Notes: generated from the sequence alone by a model not told the origin. A stretch of 64,000 nucleotides of DNA from Micrasema longulum (GCA_022494885.1 JAGVSM010003612.1:1-64000), one strand, 5' to 3'. Counted from the first letter of the stretch, positions 22,257 through 34,024 are shown. Program-made: numbers and translations.

Positions 22257-22480
22257 TTGTCGATATGGTCACCCGATAAAAGAGTGGCCGATAGCGCCCA
22301 CGCGCCGAAATGTGATTGCAGAAGAGGCACACTGGTCCAAGGAAAGGACGACTATTGCCCGCGGACGGTGCCTACCCGGGTACACATAATCTCTAATGTG
22401 CCAATATTCAATACAACGAATGGACACCTTATAGCCAAAACTATCAACAGGCAATACTTACATACAAATCAAAATTATTA
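22257..22480. other. Balanced-composition patch with opposing frames
   Basis: CpG-containing sequence open for 74 codons on plus (22257-22481) and 61 on minus (22269-22454). Neither peptide is recognised. Overlapping frames are expected in GC-richer DNA, so coding is unproven. Confidence 0.25.
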
Positions 22481-22644
22481 GCAAGCACATTAATTTAGCA
22501 GTTGTTCAAGCTATTTGCAATTATTTTGTAATTAATATTTACAGCAAATACGAGTATTATAATATTTGGATTTTTCGTGATAAAAGTTATGTGGTTTTAA
22601 GTCCACAGATAAAATTTTAACCCAACATTTGTCATTATCATATC

Positions 22645-22805
22645 TCGTAGTGGTTAAAATGCTTGACTCACACTTAGAAGGTTCCGGGTTCAATTCCAGA
22701 TGAGAACACAAAAATTAAATGTGATTTTTTTAAAGCCTTAGTGTATTGAGCCGTAGTTTATCTGCAATTAAGACTCCTGGCCTAATGTGGTGCAAAAAAA
22801 AAAAT
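22645..22805 (+). mobile_element. SINE family S1, near-complete copy
   Basis: An A-box region TCGTAGTGGTTAAAATG is followed by a clean B box in AAGGTTCCGGGTTCAATTCC. The body has GAACACAAAAATTAAATGTG, AGACTCCTGGCCTAATGTGG and a TGCAAAAA tail. The head most resembles arthropod tRNA-Val or tRNA-Glu (from memory). Confidence 0.8.
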
Positions 22806-23059
22806 CACTTCACCCTTATGTAGCAAATCTTAGTCGTCAGGTTCACGAAGTCAAAATAAAATAATATAGGATTTGGTGTCTATTTCGCACGGAGGTTACT
22901 TAGCCTATTGAAAGAGGTACACTTCGTCCTATTGAATAATATTTAGCTATAAACATAATAATATTTAAAGCCATTGTTTTTCTTTTGAATTTTTTTGTCC
23001 TTATTTTCTTTTTAAGGTTTTTGATAACAAAATTTTCTCTGTCTAAAATTATTTTCATC

Positions 23060-23170
23060 AAATAAGCACAGAATACTCAAGCTTGAGAAATATCACATTT
23101 GATTTTTGTGTTCTCACCAGGAGTCAAACCCGTAACCTTCCGTGTGTGAGTCAAACGTATTTACCTTTTA
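23060..23170 (-). mobile_element. SINE family S1, partial copy
   Basis: Matches the 26.0 kb copy across AGAATACTCAAGCTTGAGAA, TTTTTGTGTTCTCACC and ACCTTCCGTGTGTGAGTCAA. The far 3' body and the 5' tip of the head are absent. Confidence 0.75.
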
Positions 23171-23289
23171 CTCCCTTACGGTATGAATTTGAATGAACAA
23201 ATGAGCATTTATTTGACGTAACTCATCACTCTCATTAAATATTTGGATGGTTTTGAGCAGTTTCGGCTATTTTGAAGTACATAATTAAA

Positions 23290-23565
23290 ATATTACAACA
23301 GAGATGAAGAACATTTTAAAGAAAGAAATATTGAAGTATAGGCATTTACATGGCTTATGACCTGTCATTGGCTGGTTCAAGTGGCCACTTTACACACTGT
23401 GTAACATTCACCATTCTGCCCATATTTGGACATCCATATACCTTCAATTCTTTCATCTGTTGATGTTTATGAAGTAAAGGAGCTTCAGCTAGTTAACAGC
23501 TCCCCAGCGAGCTGAATCCAATCCTTGTCTACAAAAATTTGGGCTAACTCAAAATATTGTTGGTA
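23290..23565. mobile_element. FB1 foldback, internally deleted copy
   Basis: The left core is intact (GGCTTATGACCTGTCATTGG, TTTACACACTGTGTAAC, CATTCACCATTCTGCCCATA, TTTCATCTGTTGATG). It then jumps directly to a right tip with AACAGCTCCCCAGCGAG and a GGGCTAACTCAAAATATTGT end. No long hairpin is left. Confidence 0.8.
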
Positions 23566-23974
23566 CTCAATTAATTTCATAAAAGAATTCCGGGGATCAG
23601 TTTTGCATAGAGCTGTTAACGGTTCAGTTGTGTGAAATTACAACTTCTATACAAACTTCAATATCATAAATATGATGGCAAGCTAGTTTTTTTAATAAGA
23701 TTTTTGTTGTTTTATTATAATGTTAGTTTCAAAGTTTATTTTTTAAAAATATCATATTAAAAAAGTAACTTTTTTTTTATTGCCGTTTTCTGATGGTAAA
23801 CACTTGTCCAATTACATTTATTTTTATAAATGGAGTTTTTAAAATAAAATCATAATTAAAAATTACAAAAAATATATTTAAATCAAATTACATAAAAAAC
23901 TGGCTGTGAGTATCCCCCTGAACTTTGAACTTTTCAGGGGCGGATGAAAGTGAGTTTGCTCCCTCAACATTTTT

Positions 23975-24235
23975 TCATGCTACACAACAGGCCAGGAGGC
24001 CCAATTTATTACATTTAACGGTGAATTACAACACAGAATACCCAGATTTGAGAAAAATAACATTTATTTTTGTCGTTCTCGCGGGATATTGAACCTTGAA
24101 CCAACATTCAAGCGAGTTTTAAGCACTACGTTAAGAAGGCCGCCAAGTTATTAATAATTTTTATCCTCAACAGGTCAGGATGCCCAATTACAGCGGTGCG
24201 TTACTGCACAGAATACCCAGGCTAAATCACATAAA
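23975..24235 (-). mobile_element. Two S1 SINE copies in tandem
   Basis: The first (23975-24150) has CACAACAGGCCAGGAGGCCC, AACACAGAATACCCAGATTT, a damaged B box and AAGGCCGCC at its head end. The second (24165-24235) repeats only the body, CAGGTCAGGATGCCCAATTA and CACAGAATACCCAGGC. The second is truncated before the head. Confidence 0.7.
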
Positions 24236-24659
24236 TTGTATATTCACAATTTCAACAATGCACGACAAAGTCGGATATGAAGGTACTATTTGCGAACCCG
24301 GCAAAATTCATCTTTCTTTATTTTGAGCAATTCACAAAAAAACTGATACAATACTTAACTTCAACTTTTTTTAAGTCTTCAATTTTTTATTATAATCAAT
24401 TAATATTTTATACTTAAGCAGTGATGACATAAGCATGATTATGTCGAGAAACAGTGGTGAACTAATTAATTTTAATTGATTTATTCCAACTTTACAATAC
24501 TAAAGATGAGGTTGCCATGTTTGCAACAAGCCCGATAATGTAGTCAAGTTCTACAAATAAAGCCTTATTTTTAACTGATAATGTTATATTTATTGTAAAA
24601 AAATATATTCTAAATGAGTTTTAATTAATATCTCACTTTTTTTTTATTTTGGATTTTGC

Positions 24660-24905
24660 CGGGTTTGCAGGTAGTATCCTCATATTGATTCTTACCACAG
24701 TCGAATTTTTTGATTCGTTCGTCGTGGGCAGCAGCGGAAAATTATCCGCAGCGTGTTGGCAGGTATACGATTTAATATCATTTGAAAAAGTGCACAAATG
24801 CACAATGTAAACACAATCCCAGCTTGCCTACCGTAGTAAGAAGTAACTATCCTTGATTCATCTCCCATGGGTCCACGGCAATCTGCCCACGCGTGTCCAT
24901 ACAAA
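24660..24905. other. Balanced patch with a 70-codon minus frame
   Basis: The minus frame (24692-24904) starts MYGHAWADCRGPMGDE and includes a Cys-rich stretch near its end. I recognise no domain. Composition differs from the flanks. It may be a fragment of a transposon or host exon. Confidence 0.25.
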
Positions 24906-25375
24906 TGCAGTGCTTAAAACGGAAAATGAATCCTTATAAGTTTTTAAAACATTTATTAACTTCAATATCATCTTTTCAATGTGAAAAATACTGATCACTG
25001 TTGATCCTTAAATCTATGTAAAAATCCTGAAAATGCATCTAACATAAATTTGCTATAGTAAAATAAAATAATAAATGTAACCCAAAATTTAACACAATAT
25101 TTTATAGTGCAGAAATTATTTTTTTGAAAGTTTTCCATTTTGTTTTACTTTTAGTGCTTATTTTTAAATTTGAAAGAACACGTACAAAACGCATGTAAAT
25201 ATCTTATAATAAAGAAGAAAAAAAAAGTAATAAACTTTTTTTCTTATTATAATTGAAACTCAGTTTCACCATGAAATAATAAAAGAGACATTATGACTAT
25301 TTTTAATATTTGTTAGATTTTAATAAAATTGGTAATTGTAATAATTTTTTCGGAAAAATGTGCAGAAATTTCCAC

Positions 25376-25630
25376 TTCCAGCGTCGTATAATCTGCCATA
25401 CACCGTGTCCTACCACCTTCCGCCTACTGACCATCAGCCGCCGCCGCGCCACCCCGCCAGCTCCGCACGGAGAGGCGGCGGTAATCTGCCGATCGTCTTC
25501 GGGGCGCGCCCTGCTCATTGTTCTCCCGTGCGGGGGTGGCGGCCCGACCTGCTACCCGAGAGGTTTATTGACGCGGAGCCTCTGTCGAGAGACCTCACTC
25601 GGTGCGGTACCCACTCGCGTCAGTAATGCG
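25376..25630 (+). CDS. Candidate host exon (GC-rich, strong splice donor)
   Basis: About 255 bases of markedly GC- and CpG-rich DNA end exactly at GCG followed by GTGAGT (25631-25636), a near-consensus 5' splice site. A possible acceptor, TGTGCAG, lies just before the left edge. Two overlapping plus frames are open, one of 88 codons (25360-25626) rich in Pro, His and Arg (YHLPPTDHQPPPRHPASS) and one of 119. Neither has a recognisable domain, so this could equally be a noncoding 5' exon. No TATA or initiator could be placed with confidence. The chance frames expected in GC-rich DNA caution against calling a protein. Confidence 0.4.
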
Positions 25631-25944
25631 GTGAGTTATTGTCTGCAGATTCAATGCAAACATAGATAGCACTGAACTTCGTACGGTAAAAATATTGTTA
25701 TAAATTTATGTAAATATATTTTTTTATTGCCTTTCTGGAATAGTATTATTCCTCCTAATTCAAAAGTTTAAATATTATTTGTGGAAATACTACTGTTACT
25801 TTTTACACCCTCAATTGTTACCATTCAAAGTTCAAAGTTCTTAAAACAGACCTCAGCCGAAACATTCCACCAGATTTTTACGTATTATATACGTTTTAAC
25901 TTAATAAAGTTTTTCACTGAAGTAAATAAATACGTGTATTAACA

Positions 25945-26280
25945 AATTACAACAGAGATGGAGAACATTTTAGAGAAGGGATTTTTTTTTTTTTTTTGCA
26001 CCACAACAGGCCAGGGGGCCTAATTACAGTGGTGAATTACATCACATAGCACCCAGGCTTGAGAAAAATCACATTTTATTTTTGTGTTCTCACCGGGAAT
26101 CGAACCCGGAACCTTCCGTGCGTGAGTCAAGCGTCTTGTACACTACACCACGGAGGCCGCCGATATGGAAGTCCAGGCATTTGCAGGGCCTGAACTTCCA
26201 TTCTCCATCTCTGTTGTAATTTGTTAATCTTAATCTAGTCTTTTGTCTACAAACATTTGAACGAACTCAAAATATTGTAA
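25945..26280. mobile_element. FB1 foldback copy split by a SINE
   Basis: FB1 begins ACAACAGAGATGGAGAACAT, breaks after GAGAAGGGA, and resumes after the SINE with ATATGGAAGTCCAGGCATTT. It then jumps to a right tip with TTCCATTCTCCATCTCTGTT and ACGAACTCAAAATATTG. The central palindrome is deleted. Confidence 0.8.
25983..26163 (-). mobile_element. SINE family S1, best-preserved copy, nested in FB1
   Basis: In element orientation: GGCCTCCGTGGTGTAGTG (A box), ACGCTTGACTCACGC, GGTTCCGGGTTCGATTCCCG (perfect B box), then the S1 body CAAGCCTGGG, GGCCCCCTGGCCTG and an A tail of about 16. The first 40 bases closely resemble tRNA-Val genes of animals. GAT appears at both edges, compatible with a very short target duplication. 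Confidence 0.85.
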
Positions 26281-27309
26281 TATATATGTATACAATATAT
26301 TTGAAGTACACGAAGGAGCAACTATCCCTTCGACGTAAATATAAATCTTGTTAATTATAAGCAATGTAAAAAAATAATACAACTTACATATTAAAAAAGG
26401 CAAAAAAAAATTAAGCTAGAAAAAGGAAAAGCTGGCTGAAGGAGCTCTCTTTCATCTAGTAGCTCTGGCATCTTTTTGCCGAATAACAGTAATTCAGAAG
26501 TACATAATAATATTACATGTTCTTCAATGGATTGTGGAATAGAGGTGGATACATTTTTTACTGAATGGGATTAAATTAATTAAACATCACTTTTTCAATT
26601 TTTGAAAATCTTTTTTCCATAAATCCAACATGCCCTATACAAGAGCCACGGATAGTAGTGAGAATCGCTGAGAAGATAAAACCAATGCATATGTTCAGAT
26701 GGATGAGTATATCCACAGACACAAACTAGGGATGGCAATATAAAAACCAAAATCTTTTTTTATTAAATTTACCACGACTCGATAAAAACTGGGTAGTCAA
26801 GTAATCATGGATAACCTAAAGAGACTTGAAACCGATAAAGTAAACCCTCCTTTAAAGATAAGATTCCTATCACGATTGTTTATTACCATGAAGACCATTA
26901 AAAATTGATACATTCTTTTACTTGGATGTAGACGAATGTTACTTATTTTATTGACCCAATATTACATCAAACTTAATTTACGGAAATACTTAAGAATCAG
27001 CTCTGCATAATAGTAGTTAAAATTTCAATCGTGCAAATTATTTTCCGCTTCCAGCGGCTTTGTTTTTTGCCTTTAACCCCATACCGCATACGGAGCCGTA
27101 TCTGGCTTAAAGCATAAAATTAAAAAAGTATTTTTTCTCTATTCTCATGAAATTTATCGCGTAAACATTTTAAAATCGCATGAAGTGCCAGATATGGCCA
27201 AGTTGTAATTTGGGTTTTTATTGCATGTAAGACTATGTATGGCCTGTTTTATTTTACTTTCAATAAAAAAAAGTCTTCGCCGTCACATTTTTTTCCAAAC
27301 CGAAAAAAA
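26281..27309. other. Unassigned DNA
   Basis: No repeats shared in the window and no coding signal recognised. Confidence 0.45.
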
Positions 27310-27650
27310 CCTGTGCGGTGAGGGGTTAATGCTCGAAATACGCTCTTATTTGGAAATAACATCGATATTATGATTCATGGCGCGAGGCATTATATCCTTA
27401 CGAAACTCGAAACAATAACGCGAGAGATATGAACGAACGGGCAAGCGGCAAACCTGCGCCACTCAAGGAGACCGACCACGCCTTACCGGATGCTCAATAA
27501 GGTTTAATATTCTTGGATTTAATAAATAATATTATCTTAACGCCGAATACAATTAAATTGGCACACCGCCTGGTGCTAATGGCTACTATGTACAAACAAT
27601 TGTTTTATCCTGGTTTGAATGGAAGCCTGATTACTAAGTTACCTTTGTAT
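27310..27650. other. Balanced, CpG-containing patch
   Basis: Includes CATGGCGCGAGGCATTATAT and GCAAGCGGCAAACCTGCGCC. No long frame and no repeat partner. Its composition would suit conserved noncoding DNA, but that is only a guess. Confidence 0.25.
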
Positions 27651-27749
27651 AAATATCATAAAAATTGTTGGATAACCAAGGTTATTTAACCATTTGCTGA
27701 TAACAAAAATGATTTTTAATAATTATATAAATGTGGAAGCAAATCGTGG

Positions 27750-28010
27750 TCTCATGGTTGCGTTGATTCGTGACGATGTTTAAACAAAAAAACGGTTACA
27801 AAAAATTTCAAAATTAACATGAATCCGTGGCGTTAGGGCCGTGGCCAATGCAATGAACGTTTTCACGGGAATTCAAAATTATAAATTTAAAAATATTTTT
27901 TTTGCCACTAATAAATAGTTAAAAAATATTTTTTACCTGACTGTATTTTGTATTACTTTAAAAGTGTAGAAAAAATGTGACATTTCCATATTAGATTAAT
28001 TTATACAAAA
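27750..28010 (+). repeat. Repeat family RH, copy 1
   Basis: Shares with 32440-32720, in the same orientation, GTGACGATGTT-like, AACATGAATCCGTGGC-like, GGCCGTGGCCAATG.AATGA and the AATATTTTTT ... TGACATTTCC end. No inverted repeats or coding capacity seen. The family is unknown. Confidence 0.55.
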
Positions 28011-28184
28011 TACTTATTTTTAAATACTTTAATTGAACATAAAAAATATTATACCTACTTATAAGAATTTCACCAAGCAATCCTTACAAGCATGTTTTTC
28101 AAATCCATTCAGATTTTTACATTTTCATTGAAAACATAAATTAAAAATTTTCGCGGTAAGAATGCAACAAAATTATTTTTTTAA

Positions 28185-28740
28185 ATTAATTATTTGGTTT
28201 TTCTATTTAGTTTTTCTAGTAGGTTTTTCGATTTTTTTATTTTCTCTCTATCTGTCGTCGCCTCTGTTGTATACACCATGATTTGGTCTGACACACGTTT
28301 TGTATATCCGAATTATTTTTCCAATAATCATGTGTTCATTGTACTATACGACATTTCTTAGGCATTCAGATGTTTACTAACTGAGATGGATATGTTCTCA
28401 TCATCACTATGGCAGCATCATCTGCATGGCATGTGATGTTAATGACATTATCTCTTTTAATAGATTCACTACTTTTTTGTATTCTTAAAAGCGTTTTTTA
28501 ATATTTTTTTATTCTGCTTGTGTAAGGAACGGTTTTTGGCGTATATATTGTTGTGCTATATTTAGTTATAAAGGTGCTTAACTTGCTTTGTTTCTTTGTT
28601 TTTCTCAATATGTGTTATTTTCTTAATGTTAATACTATTTATGTTCCAAATTGAGTTGTTGTAACTCCTGGGAATGTAATTCAAAGTATTATGCTTGTAA
28701 AATACTTTGTGTTATATGATTTATAAATAATAAAAAAAGG
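28185..28740 (+). mobile_element. LINE-like 3' region LG, copy 1
   Basis: Nearly collinear with the reverse complement of 36965-37556 across TGTCGTCGCCTC, AATCATGTGTTC, CGACATTTCTTAGGCAT, GATGGATATGTTCTCATCA and GTAAAATACTTTGTGTTATA, ending ATTTATAAATAATAAAAAAA. The A-rich end and position suggest a 3' UTR of a non-LTR element. No RT frame is attached in this copy. Confidence 0.65.
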
Positions 28741-29144
28741 CAATATAATCACCATGTGTTCTGTTTTAAATGAGAATTCAATAAAAAATGAGAAAACATG
28801 CAATTATGAACATAATATTCAGTAAGTACATACATTTATATATGTGTTAAAAATAGCACATAATTTTGCTACGTTATTGAATAAAAAACGTGTTACGATC
28901 TCATTCATGAAATAATTCGCAATTGAATTTTCTGCGTTAAAATCATGTCAGTGGAAAAACGTTGTCTTTTTACAAAAGTAGAGGTATTATACCCAACATT
29001 TCAATTAATAAAAGTAAAAGACGTATCTTATTATTCTTGGGCCCTTTAATTCTTACCTTTTCATACTTAAGGAGGTCAATCGAGATTTTCGTAAAAGAAG
29101 AAAAACGCAGTAACTCATAAAATCTCAATTATTTATGTAATAAA

Positions 29145-29815
29145 AAGAAACTTTAGAATGCTTACTTTAGAAGATCGCCGTCTACTGTTGGACATGGGGG
29201 TGCTTCATGACCTACTTAGTGGACGCCTTGATAGTCCGGCTCTTTTGTCGGAGCTATCATTAAATGTCCCCGGCTACCGCACCCGTCACACGTCGAGCTC
29301 TCTATTTCATGTGCCAGCAGTTCGTACGAACTATGCCCAGAACTCTCCACTTATACGTTTTGTTAGTGAATATAATTTGAACTTTCCCCTTATTGATCCA
29401 TTTGATTGTAAAAAAATAACATTTAAAATGCGCGTCTTAAAACATACTTTTTTGTCTTATACTTAGTTTCAATAATAAAGTCTTATTTTATCTTATCTTA
29501 TTTTATTTTATTTTACTATATTTTATCTCTAATTCTTAATATTTTTAATATATTTGTATTTTCGACACTTGACACTTAATATTTACACATTACAATATTT
29601 ACACACATGTCCACTCTCATTCCAATATAACACCCACTCACCCACCCTCTCACTCACTTACATTCACACAAACACACTAGTATGTATTTTACGTGTATTT
29701 AATGTTATTTCTGTGGATATCTGTCATTGATTTTATTCTCTGTATATTTTATTTGTTGTATTTTTGTTACATATATTACTGTTGATATCCCCAATAAATT
29801 AAAAAAAAAAAAAAA
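29145..29815 (+). pseudogene. LINE family LA: RT C terminus, 3' UTR and poly(A)
   Basis: The plus frame 29158-29466 gives 102 residues with LTLEDRRLLLDMGVLHDLL, the helix that follows the RT thumb, then VPGYRTRHTSSSLFHVP and RTNYAQNSPLIRF. This is the standard C terminus of jockey-like RTs, and the frame is undamaged to its stop. The palm and endonuclease domains are missing because of 5' truncation near 29145. The 3' UTR matches bases 1-165 of the window, and a run of about 19 A closes the element. It is probably a recent insertion. Confidence 0.85.
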
Positions 29816-30029
29816 AAAAATACAAAACTATGTTATAACTGTTTCCCAGTTTAGATTACAGTTTTCAATAGGAGGTACTGTCTCCATTAAAAATAACAAA
29901 TGTTTGTGTTATAAATTTTAAAAATTACCTACTTGTAAAGGAATTTTTATTTTAAAATATAATTTAAATATTTTTTCACAAATAAACGTGAAAAATTTTT
30001 GCGGGTATCAAAATAATCTCTTTGATCAT

Positions 30030-30330
30030 AAACAACGTTTTTAGTTTGTCCAATTTTTTGTAGACAGGGACTAAATTCAACCCCCTATGGAGCTGTCAAT
30101 ATTAACATACAGCACAGATGAAGAGCATTTTAGAGAAGGAAATATGGAAGTCTAGGCATCCACAGGGCTTATGACCTGCCATTGGCTGGTTTAAGTGGCC
30201 ATTTTACACACTGTGTAACCATTCTATTCATATTTGAACATCTCTATTTCTTCGATTCTTCCATTTGTTGACGTCTGTGAAGTTAAAAAGCTAAAACCTT
30301 TATTATTGCGGGTAAGATTCAAATTATTAA
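30030..30330. mobile_element. FB1 half-copy (left arm)
   Basis: Starts near AACAACGTTTTTAGTTTGTC, passes CCCCCTATGGAGCTGTC, CAGGGCTTATGACCTGCC and TTTTACACACTGTGTAAC, and fades after GTGAGGTT-like sequence near 30330. No right arm remains. Confidence 0.8.
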
Positions 30331-30713
30331 ACTATTTCACCTACAACTTAATTTTCACCTACATTATTGATCATGTATTGCGAGTTCTTTTCAAATTTTA
30401 TTTTATTATATAACTAAAATCATCAAAGACAATCGTTGGGTATGATGATAAATTGATAATCAAGAATAATTTTTAATTTGAAAATACCGTTGATTTATAT
30501 TTTTCATAAAATAAAATTAATCATAATTTTATAAATGCCCACATAACAACGTTAATTGTTATTTTTTATGATGTTTGCCTCTCTTTTTTTTTTTATTTTT
30601 CAAACGTTATTTTCTAAGTAATTGGTGAATCAAACATACAAACAAATATAATAATATTGATAATAAACATAAGTTAAATTGAGTTTTTTACCGACATTTC
30701 TTGGTGAAGATGT

Positions 30714-30973
30714 GTTTTAATTTTAATGATAAAAACATTGTTTTTAGTTATATTCCACTTTTATTTTTCTACAATTTTCACCAATAACGGGTTTTGTCGT
30801 GACCATTAACGATGACATAACTAACAACTCCTATTTTCATTTGTATCTAACATTAAAAATTGTTTAGTATACCACCAGCCTGACGATGTCGATCACGACA
30901 AAACCCGGTTACTAGTAAATATTATAAATTAAAATAGGAAAAAACTAAAAACAACATTTTTATTGATTAAAAC
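30714..30973. mobile_element. Inverted-repeat element with hammerhead-like termini
   Basis: The arms 30714-30804 and 30885-30973 are reverse complements with scattered mismatches, sharing GTTTTAAT, TTGTTTTTAGTT and CGGGTTTTGTCGTGA. The inner part of the right arm carries a hammerhead-like core. The pairing of this core with inverted terminal repeats is compatible with Penelope-like element ends. No target duplication was seen. Confidence 0.6.
30874..30916 (+). ncRNA. Degenerate hammerhead-ribozyme-like motif
   Basis: CCAGC, then CTGACGA, a perfect 5-bp stem II (TGTCG/CGACA with loop ATCA), then AAAC rather than GAAAC, then GGTTACTAGT. The invariant G12 is changed to A and stem I has two mismatches relative to 21194-21237, so it should be inactive. 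Confidence 0.45.
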
Positions 30974-32239
30974 AGGTAGAATGAGTAGTATTGAATGAAG
31001 ATTTTACAACTTGCTACAAAAAATCAGTCATTGTCTACGATTTTTTTTTATGCACAGTACAGATTGGCTATGTATTTAAATTTTAAATGCCAATAGCATA
31101 TCCAATTGCGTGCACAGAGTTTTTAACTAGGGCAGTAAAAAAAATGTCATAAAAAGATTAAGAACCACAGAGTTTCCTTCACTTGTTACGTTTGTTCATT
31201 TTAATCACTATGTTTTGTATGTACACACACAGTTAGACAGTTATTTTTTTCATTTTATTTAACACTGAATTTACGTGTGACATTTGAAAAAAACAAATTT
31301 GAATCAAATCTTATTTAGGAGCGTGCCTTCCTTTGTTAATAATAAGCTTTCTGTCCATAAAGGATAACCAAAAAAACGCGTTGTCACACACCCAAACACA
31401 CATGTCCGTCGTTATCACAAGTTTTACAGAACACCTTTCAATTTTTTTTTAACAAAATAAACGTGGGTCATATTTTCAAATGTATAAAATAATAGATTTA
31501 AGGCGTTTAAGGTTATTTATTTAACATTTGATCTTTGACCGTCTTTTATTATATAATACTTTTAAAAACGCTAGATATCATTAACGTATTTGTTTTTTCG
31601 TTTGAAAACAATACACCAAAGTTTATGAAAAGCACTGCTTACAAAATTTTCCATACACGCGTAATTACAACTGAAAAAAAACCCATACATACGCGTTTTG
31701 TAAATGTAAACAACAGCTGCAACATGAACAAAATAAGCATTTGTAGTTTGTGCCTTAGCCGATCTTGGTCGATTGGTACGATACAGTGTTAGTTTTTTGT
31801 TATCGTTTTAATGAAATTTTAGTAGAGTAGGGACTCCTTATGTGCTTATATGGAACGCACGCCACAGAGCATATCCTGTGTCAATTGCACTTTATATCAA
31901 CGTTTCTTGTTATTTTTGAGTTACTTCGTCTTACGTCTGATTTTCAGAGATTATTATCCTGTAGTTATTTACAATAAGTATTTTTTTAATACGCGAGATA
32001 AGCGTTTATAAAGCCAGTAGTTAAAGGTGTGTATTTTACTAGCAAGGGTAATTTTGCATTAAACCTAGCAGGGCATACACAAGGCCCTGGCATATTTTGT
32101 TGAATTGCAAATGCTTGGCACTTAACAGCCGAGAATCTGGGTCATAAAGTCACCCAATTACCGTGCTTCTTATATTGAAATTAAACGGATTTAAATATAA
32201 AGACAAAGGTTTAAAAAAATGATGGTATATTTTAACCGG
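30974..32239. other. Unassigned AT-rich DNA
   Basis: No repeat or RNA gene recognised. The 85-codon plus frame at 31535-31792 has no known motif. Confidence 0.45.
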
Positions 32240-32400
32240 ATTGTGTCCCCGCTGTAGTTTAGTGGAATCACGGATCATAGGTTCAATGTTTTAATTTAAA
32301 CCTTGATCTACCATGCTTTATTTAGAATAGGAAATTATCACGTACTACGAATACCGAATAAAATAATATAAAATAGATTAAGATAAATGAATTGTATTTT
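32240..32400 (+). mobile_element. SINE family S2, decayed copy
   Basis: Resembles the 8880 head: GATTGTGTCCCCGCTGTAGT, AATCACGGATCATAGGTTCA and TGATCTACCATGC. The B box is lost. Confidence 0.45.
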
Positions 32401-32439
32401 AAAAATTAGTATGGATATTGTGGAGATATGTTTTTATAC

Positions 32440-32720
32440 ATAACTTTGAAAAAAAAAATGTCTCAAGAAAAACGTTGGCGTTGGTAGTTGTGACGTCAAG
32501 ATTCATGATGATGTTCAACAAAAATTTGGATGGTTTGGAGCAAAGTTGAAAATGAACATTAGCCGTGACAAATTCGGGGCGTGGCCAATGTAATGACCGT
32601 TTTTTTGGGAGTTAAAAATTACAAATATAAAATTATTTAAAAAAATATTCTGGACAGTATTTTATAGACTCTTATTACTTTAATTTTTTTTTTAAATGTG
32701 ATATTTCCCTTTTCCTTTTT
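32440..32720 (+). repeat. Repeat family RH, copy 2
   Basis: Aligned with 27750-28010 through GGGGCGTGGCCAATGTAATG, ACCGTTTTTTTGGGAGTTAA and TGTGATATTTCCC. Divergence is considerable, so both copies are old. Confidence 0.55.
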
Positions 32721-32861
32721 TTTATTTTATCGTTTATTTAATAAATGTAACATATTTATGCGAAATACGCTAGGTATCATGGAAACGAAAAAATCCCTCA
32801 AAAGTATGACTTGTGGGTAAGTATTCATTTTAAAAATAAATTTTATTAAAGGCTCATCATA

Positions 32862-33085
32862 ATCCCATGTCCGCACCTAAAAGTGCATAGGGCACTGCAT
32901 TAGTACACCAATTGCCGTTTATCTTGATCATTTTTGTAACATTAAGGTAAGATGATCAGTCTTACGCTTCAGGTGCCATTCCAGGAATTATGAAATATTC
33001 TAGTGTAAAACAACAATATTCAAATTTCATATCAACCACATCACGAGGCTGACAATCATTAAAGCCTTCCGTACGAATATGATAG
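32862..33085 (-). mobile_element. SINE family S3 copy
   Basis: Begins CATCATAATCCC (tail), then AAAGTGCATAGGGCACTGCA, TTAGTACACCAATTGCC, GATGATCAGTCTTACGCTTC and ATTATGAAATATTCTAGTGT. Only traces of the tRNA-like head remain near CACATCACGAGGCTGAC. Confidence 0.75.
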
Positions 33086-34020
33086 GTATCAAAAACTTCA
33101 AAAAGTAACTTAAAAATAATTTACTTAAATCTGTTTTTTTTCTTTTATAATTTCAACAAAAATTCAATTGAAGCTCATTCAAATAATTCGTGAACATAAT
33201 ATTTTTATGCTTAAGGATGCGGTGAATAGTTCTTTACTTCATTTTTCATTATTTGGCTAGCCCATTAAAATTAAAATGCTTGAAAAATAGTTCAGTATTT
33301 AATCATTTGGGTAAATAACAATTGCGCAAATATTGCAGAATGGAGACTTATTTTTAAATGAATATTAAATACTGGAAATATAATTTTATAGATCACAAAT
33401 ATAATCCGTAGAAAAAATCAATATTTTGCATGATTTTGACAAAATATTGTGAGATGCGGCTGGTGCCTTCTGGGAATCTCAATAATGGTTTCCTGTTTTT
33501 TATAACGTCCAGAATTACTCATGAATACTATTTGTCAGCAGTTAATAGCATAAACTATGGGATGTGGATCTGGCAGATGATGCGCAACCTCCTAATAGAA
33601 AAGCCTTTAAGTTATTTCCTGACACTTTAATACTTGAACTTGGAAGCAGAAACGAAATTTAATTTACAATGTCGTAAATAAAAAAGGTATTCGAATAGAA
33701 TTTATTTTGATTTGAGAATTTATTTTAATTATTTAAAAGCTACACAAGTTTCTTAATTGAGGTATACTTAAATTATTGATTTTCTTCAATTTTATTTTTT
33801 CAGTGATAGATAAATATCATATTTTTGATTGATTGAAGCAAGCACAAGAGCTAATCTCTTTTTTGAAAAGTAACATCTTTAACATTAAGAACTTACAAAA
33901 GTAAATTGTTTAGAGAAAAACCTGGATAAATTATGTAATTATTAATCAATAAAAAAAAATCAAATTTGTTCAATATCGATTTAAATGTACAATACTTCTG
34001 AATTTGCAAACCGTTGACAT
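33086..34020. other. AT-rich stretch with nothing recognised
   Basis: No repeat partner or coding signal. The 66-codon plus frame at 33430-33630 has no recognised motif. Confidence 0.45.
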
Positions 34021-34024
34021 TGAT

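Noticed and set aside
26091..26163. Possible functional tRNA-Val gene
   Set aside because: The A and B boxes are good but the 3' acceptor strand is replaced by the S1 body, and the same structure recurs in several SINE copies.
29815..29921. 64-codon plus frame following the LA poly(A)
   Set aside because: The frame consists of 3' UTR, poly(A) translated as Lys, and flanking AT-rich DNA.
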